DNA of 7,171 nucleotides from an uncultured Bacteroidales bacterium (GTDB lineage Bacteria; Bacteroidota; Bacteroidia; Bacteroidales; P3). The notes under the pieces were generated by a model. The model worked only from the letters and a program-made list of their open reading frames with translations. It had not been told where the DNA came from and ran no database searches. The DNA is taken from assembly GCA_937910265.1 (NCBI GenBank), contig CALEPD010000296.1, forward strand, positions 1 to 7,171, in the 5' to 3' direction. The translations under genes were made by a program, and so were the position numbers. Numbering within the stretch: the stretch's first letter is position 1; every line of letters begins with the position of its first letter. Shown one piece after another: positions 6,334 to 7,171 of the stretch.

Positions 6334-7171
6334 GGTCAGTGCCCGGCGTATGTCTTGCGCATACTCTTTTTTATAATAGAAGAACATGGCTCGCTGGTCC
6401 TTCTTTTCCTCAGGTTTGCGGGGAACATAGATAGGCTGCATAGTGGCAGGGTTGATGCCGGTATAATACATCTCGGTTGAAAGTGTCATCGGTGTGGGTG
6501 TAAAATCCTGTATTTGCTCAAGGCGATATCCCAATCGTTTCATCTCGACAGCCAAAGCAGCCATATCGCTCAGTTTGCAACCCGGATGAGAACTTATAAA
6601 ATAAGGAATAAGCTGGTAACGAAGTCCATTCTTACGGCAGATGTCATCGAATTCGGCTTTCGTCTTAAGAAACATCTTATGCGAAGGTTTACGCATAGCA
6701 TCAAGCACATGTTGCTCGGTATGCTCAGGGGCCACCTTCAATCGGCCACCAACATGATTGACGACAACGTTGTTGAAGTACTTCCAGCCATAATTTTCGT
6801 TGGTAAACAAATCGCACCTGATGCCACTGCCTATATACAAATGCTTTACACCCGGCACCGCAAGAACTTTTGCATAAAGGTCGGTAAGACGCTTATGATT
6901 ACTATCGAGGTTTGCACAGAGCGACGGATGAATACAACTATATCGGGAACAACGTTTGCAGAGATCCTTGTTTTTGCCAGACATACGGTACATGTTGGCG
7001 GACGGGCCACCCAAATCAGAGATTACCCCATGAAATCCTTCCTGTTTTGTGAGCAACTCAACCTCACGCAATATAGAGGATTCGCTACGCGACACAATCT
7101 GTTTGCCTTGGTGCGCGGAAATGGTACAAAACGAACAACCGCCAAAACAGCCGCGGTGGATATTGACCGAA
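6292..7171 (-). CDS. YgiQ/UPF0313-family radical SAM protein, C-terminal part (5' end beyond window)
   Basis: The frame enters at the right edge and ends at TGA 6294-6292, giving 292 complete residues. The first visible residues are SVNIHRGCFGGCSFC. The CxxxCxxC at visible positions 8, 12 and 15 is the radical SAM motif that binds the 4Fe-4S cluster and SAM. Further family-typical stretches are ISDLGGPSANMYRM, HLYIGSGIRCDLF, KVAPEHTEQHVLDAMRKPSH, PYFISSHPGC and QIQDFTPTPMTLSTEMYYTG. A cysteine cluster (CKRCSRYSCIHPSLC) after the SAM motif may bind another metal or cluster. The GTG at 7095 is an internal valine, because the conserved cysteine motif lies upstream of it; the true start is outside the window. 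The family's substrate is not known, so no pathway is assigned. The gene converges on folC with 36 bases between stop codons. The visible C-terminus ends soon after the conserved core, without the long tail I recall for the enterobacterial YgiQ. Confidence 0.93.
   Translation of the reverse strand, partial: SVNIHRGCFGGCSFCTISAHQGKQIVSRSESSILREVELLTKQEGFHGVISDLGGPSANMYRMSGKNKDLCKRCSRYSCIHPSLCANLDSNHKRLTDLYAKVLAVPGVKHLYIGSGIRCDLFTNENYGWKYFNNVVVNHVGGRLKVAPEHTEQHVLDAMRKPSHKMFLKTKAEFDDICRKNGLRYQLIPYFISSHPGCKLSDMAALAVEMKRLGYRLEQIQDFTPTPMTLSTEMYYTGINPATMQPIYVPRKPEEKKDQRAMFFYYKKEYAQDIRRALTKSNNTHFIKALLK

Noticed and set aside
6292..7095. Reading the radical SAM gene as a complete 267-residue protein starting at GTG 7095
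   Set aside because: The same frame continues upstream to the window edge and encodes the essential CxxxCxxC motif, so the start is outside the window.

Overview
The window looks like a chromosomal segment from a member of the Bacteroidota, most likely Bacteroidales. The evidence is that no start codon here has a clear Shine-Dalgarno sequence, the leaders are A/T-rich, there is a promoter matching the Bacteroidota consensus (TTTG, 19 bases, TAnnTTTG), and the housekeeping proteins read as Bacteroidota-like. Genus is not resolved. Hand-sampled GC in the housekeeping genes is about 45-50%.

Left part (1-1747, minus strand): a large beta-class DNA methyltransferase of the type III restriction 'Mod' kind. 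Its reading frame is open for 582 codons from ATG 1747 and leaves the window at base 1, so the C-terminus and any partner restriction gene lie outside. The gene is a mosaic. The two ends, which carry the catalytic DPPY and FAGSG motifs, are about 60% GC. The middle (about 512-1262), where the target-recognition domain belongs, is about 30-40% GC with different codon use. This is the most interesting observation in the window and suggests exchange of the recognition domain.

Middle (1748-2272): a divergent intergenic region of 525 bases. It holds a good minus-strand promoter for the methyltransferase far upstream of its start, a long leader with a possible 26-codon upstream ORF in the same frame, and weaker plus-strand signals for valS, including a 10-base-period direct repeat and a small leader hairpin.

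Right part (2273-6255, plus strand): valS (valyl-tRNA synthetase, 893 aa) and folC (dihydrofolate/folylpolyglutamate synthase, 434 aa) overlap by the 4 bases ATGA and almost certainly form one transcription unit. One supplies Val-tRNA for translation. The other makes and retains folate cofactors for one-carbon metabolism.

Right edge (6292-7171, minus strand): the C-terminal part of a YgiQ/UPF0313 radical SAM protein, convergent with folC and only 36 bases away. A long imperfect hairpin with a short T-run, plausible as the folC terminator, overlaps the stop codon and 3' end of this gene.

I did not find a CRISPR array, tRNA, rRNA or insertion sequence.
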